This document shows, in pieces, positions 6,698 to 6,796 of a stretch of DNA of 6,796 nt (the first letter of the stretch is position 1; each line of letters begins with the position of its first letter). Made by a program: the position numbers and the translations under genes. This stretch comes from DASWID01 sp049682815 (GTDB taxonomy: Bacteria; Desulfobacterota_D; UBA1144; Nemesobacterales; CSP1-2). The stretch covers positions 1-6,796 of the forward strand of contig JBAUII010000091.1 in NCBI GenBank assembly GCA_049682815.1, read 5' to 3'. Below the pieces are notes generated by a model that worked only from the letters and a program-made list of their open reading frames with translations, was not told where the DNA came from and did not search any database.

Positions 6698-6720
6698 GCT
6701 GGTTCTAAGTTAAAACCAGC
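6698..6720 (+). terminator. hairpin after hemC, possible terminator
   Basis: GCTGGTT (6698-6704) pairs perfectly with AACCAGC (6714-6720) around a nine-base loop, about 40 bases after the hemC stop. Only TTTCCCT follows, so it is not a strong Rho-independent terminator. It could be a weak terminator or a 3'-end-stabilising stem. Confidence 0.35.
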
Positions 6721-6763
6721 TTTCCCTCATATGGACCCCCACCTTAGTCCTCCCTGTGCAGAC

Positions 6764-6795
6764 CGGAGACATGGGTTACAAACGTTCGGAGACAT
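6764..6795. repeat. direct repeat CGGAGACAT with 23-base period, possible IS terminus
   Basis: CGGAGACAT occurs at 6764-6772 and again at 6787-6795, one base from the right edge. The stretch from about 6721 is GC-richer than hemC and has no recognisable ORF. Short tandem subterminal repeats of this style are found at the ends of some insertion sequences, where they bind transposase, and a TGTGCA at 6755 could be near the tip. No transposase is visible and neither the boundary nor the family can be assigned, so the element is inferred. Confidence 0.35.
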
Positions 6796-6796
6796 A

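Noticed and set aside
1..6796. CRISPR array, tRNA or rRNA gene
   Set aside because: No regularly spaced repeats of suitable length and no recognised tRNA or rRNA segments; nearly all of the window is protein-coding.

Overview
The window is a compact, mostly protein-coding stretch of bacterial chromosome of moderate-to-low GC. Arginine is often AGG/AGA and isoleucine often ATA. Heme is made by the C5 route (glutamyl-tRNA reductase, then porphobilinogen deaminase), which argues against an alphaproteobacterium. The membrane protein at the left edge is of a kind known from Gram-negative bacteria, so a deltaproteobacterium-like organism or an uncultured relative fits. I cannot fix the phylum from this sequence.

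Layout: (1) Positions 1-2147, minus strand, hold the first 715 codons of a large DUF4175-like membrane protein. It has three N-terminal membrane segments, extracytoplasmic beta-rich domains and a long helical/coiled-coil tail, and it runs off the left edge. (2) About 100 bases of divergent intergenic DNA follow. (3) Positions 2250-4354, plus strand, hold four tightly packed genes: two tandem 6-pyruvoyl-tetrahydropterin synthase paralogs, GTP cyclohydrolase I (folE) and a short-chain dehydrogenase/reductase (SDR). (4) An 84-base leader contains a small inverted repeat. (5) hemA and hemC follow with a 29-base out-of-frame overlap. (6) The last 140 bases carry a hairpin and a 23-base-period direct repeat, GC-richer than the genes; this may be the end of an insertion sequence lying mostly beyond the right edge.

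The most interesting part is region 3. FolE converts GTP to dihydroneopterin triphosphate, PTPS converts that to 6-pyruvoyl-tetrahydropterin, and an SDR of the sepiapterin-reductase type can reduce it to tetrahydrobiopterin (BH4). Both PTPS copies have the Cys-X5-His-X-His spacing of the BH4-type enzyme, not the Cys-X3 spacing of QueD, and both keep every catalytic and zinc-binding residue. The four genes therefore look like a complete GTP-to-BH4 (or related tetrahydropterin) operon. The duplicated middle enzyme is unexplained, and no BH4-using hydroxylase or recycling enzyme is in view. The operon is followed on the same strand by the first two committed genes of tetrapyrrole synthesis.
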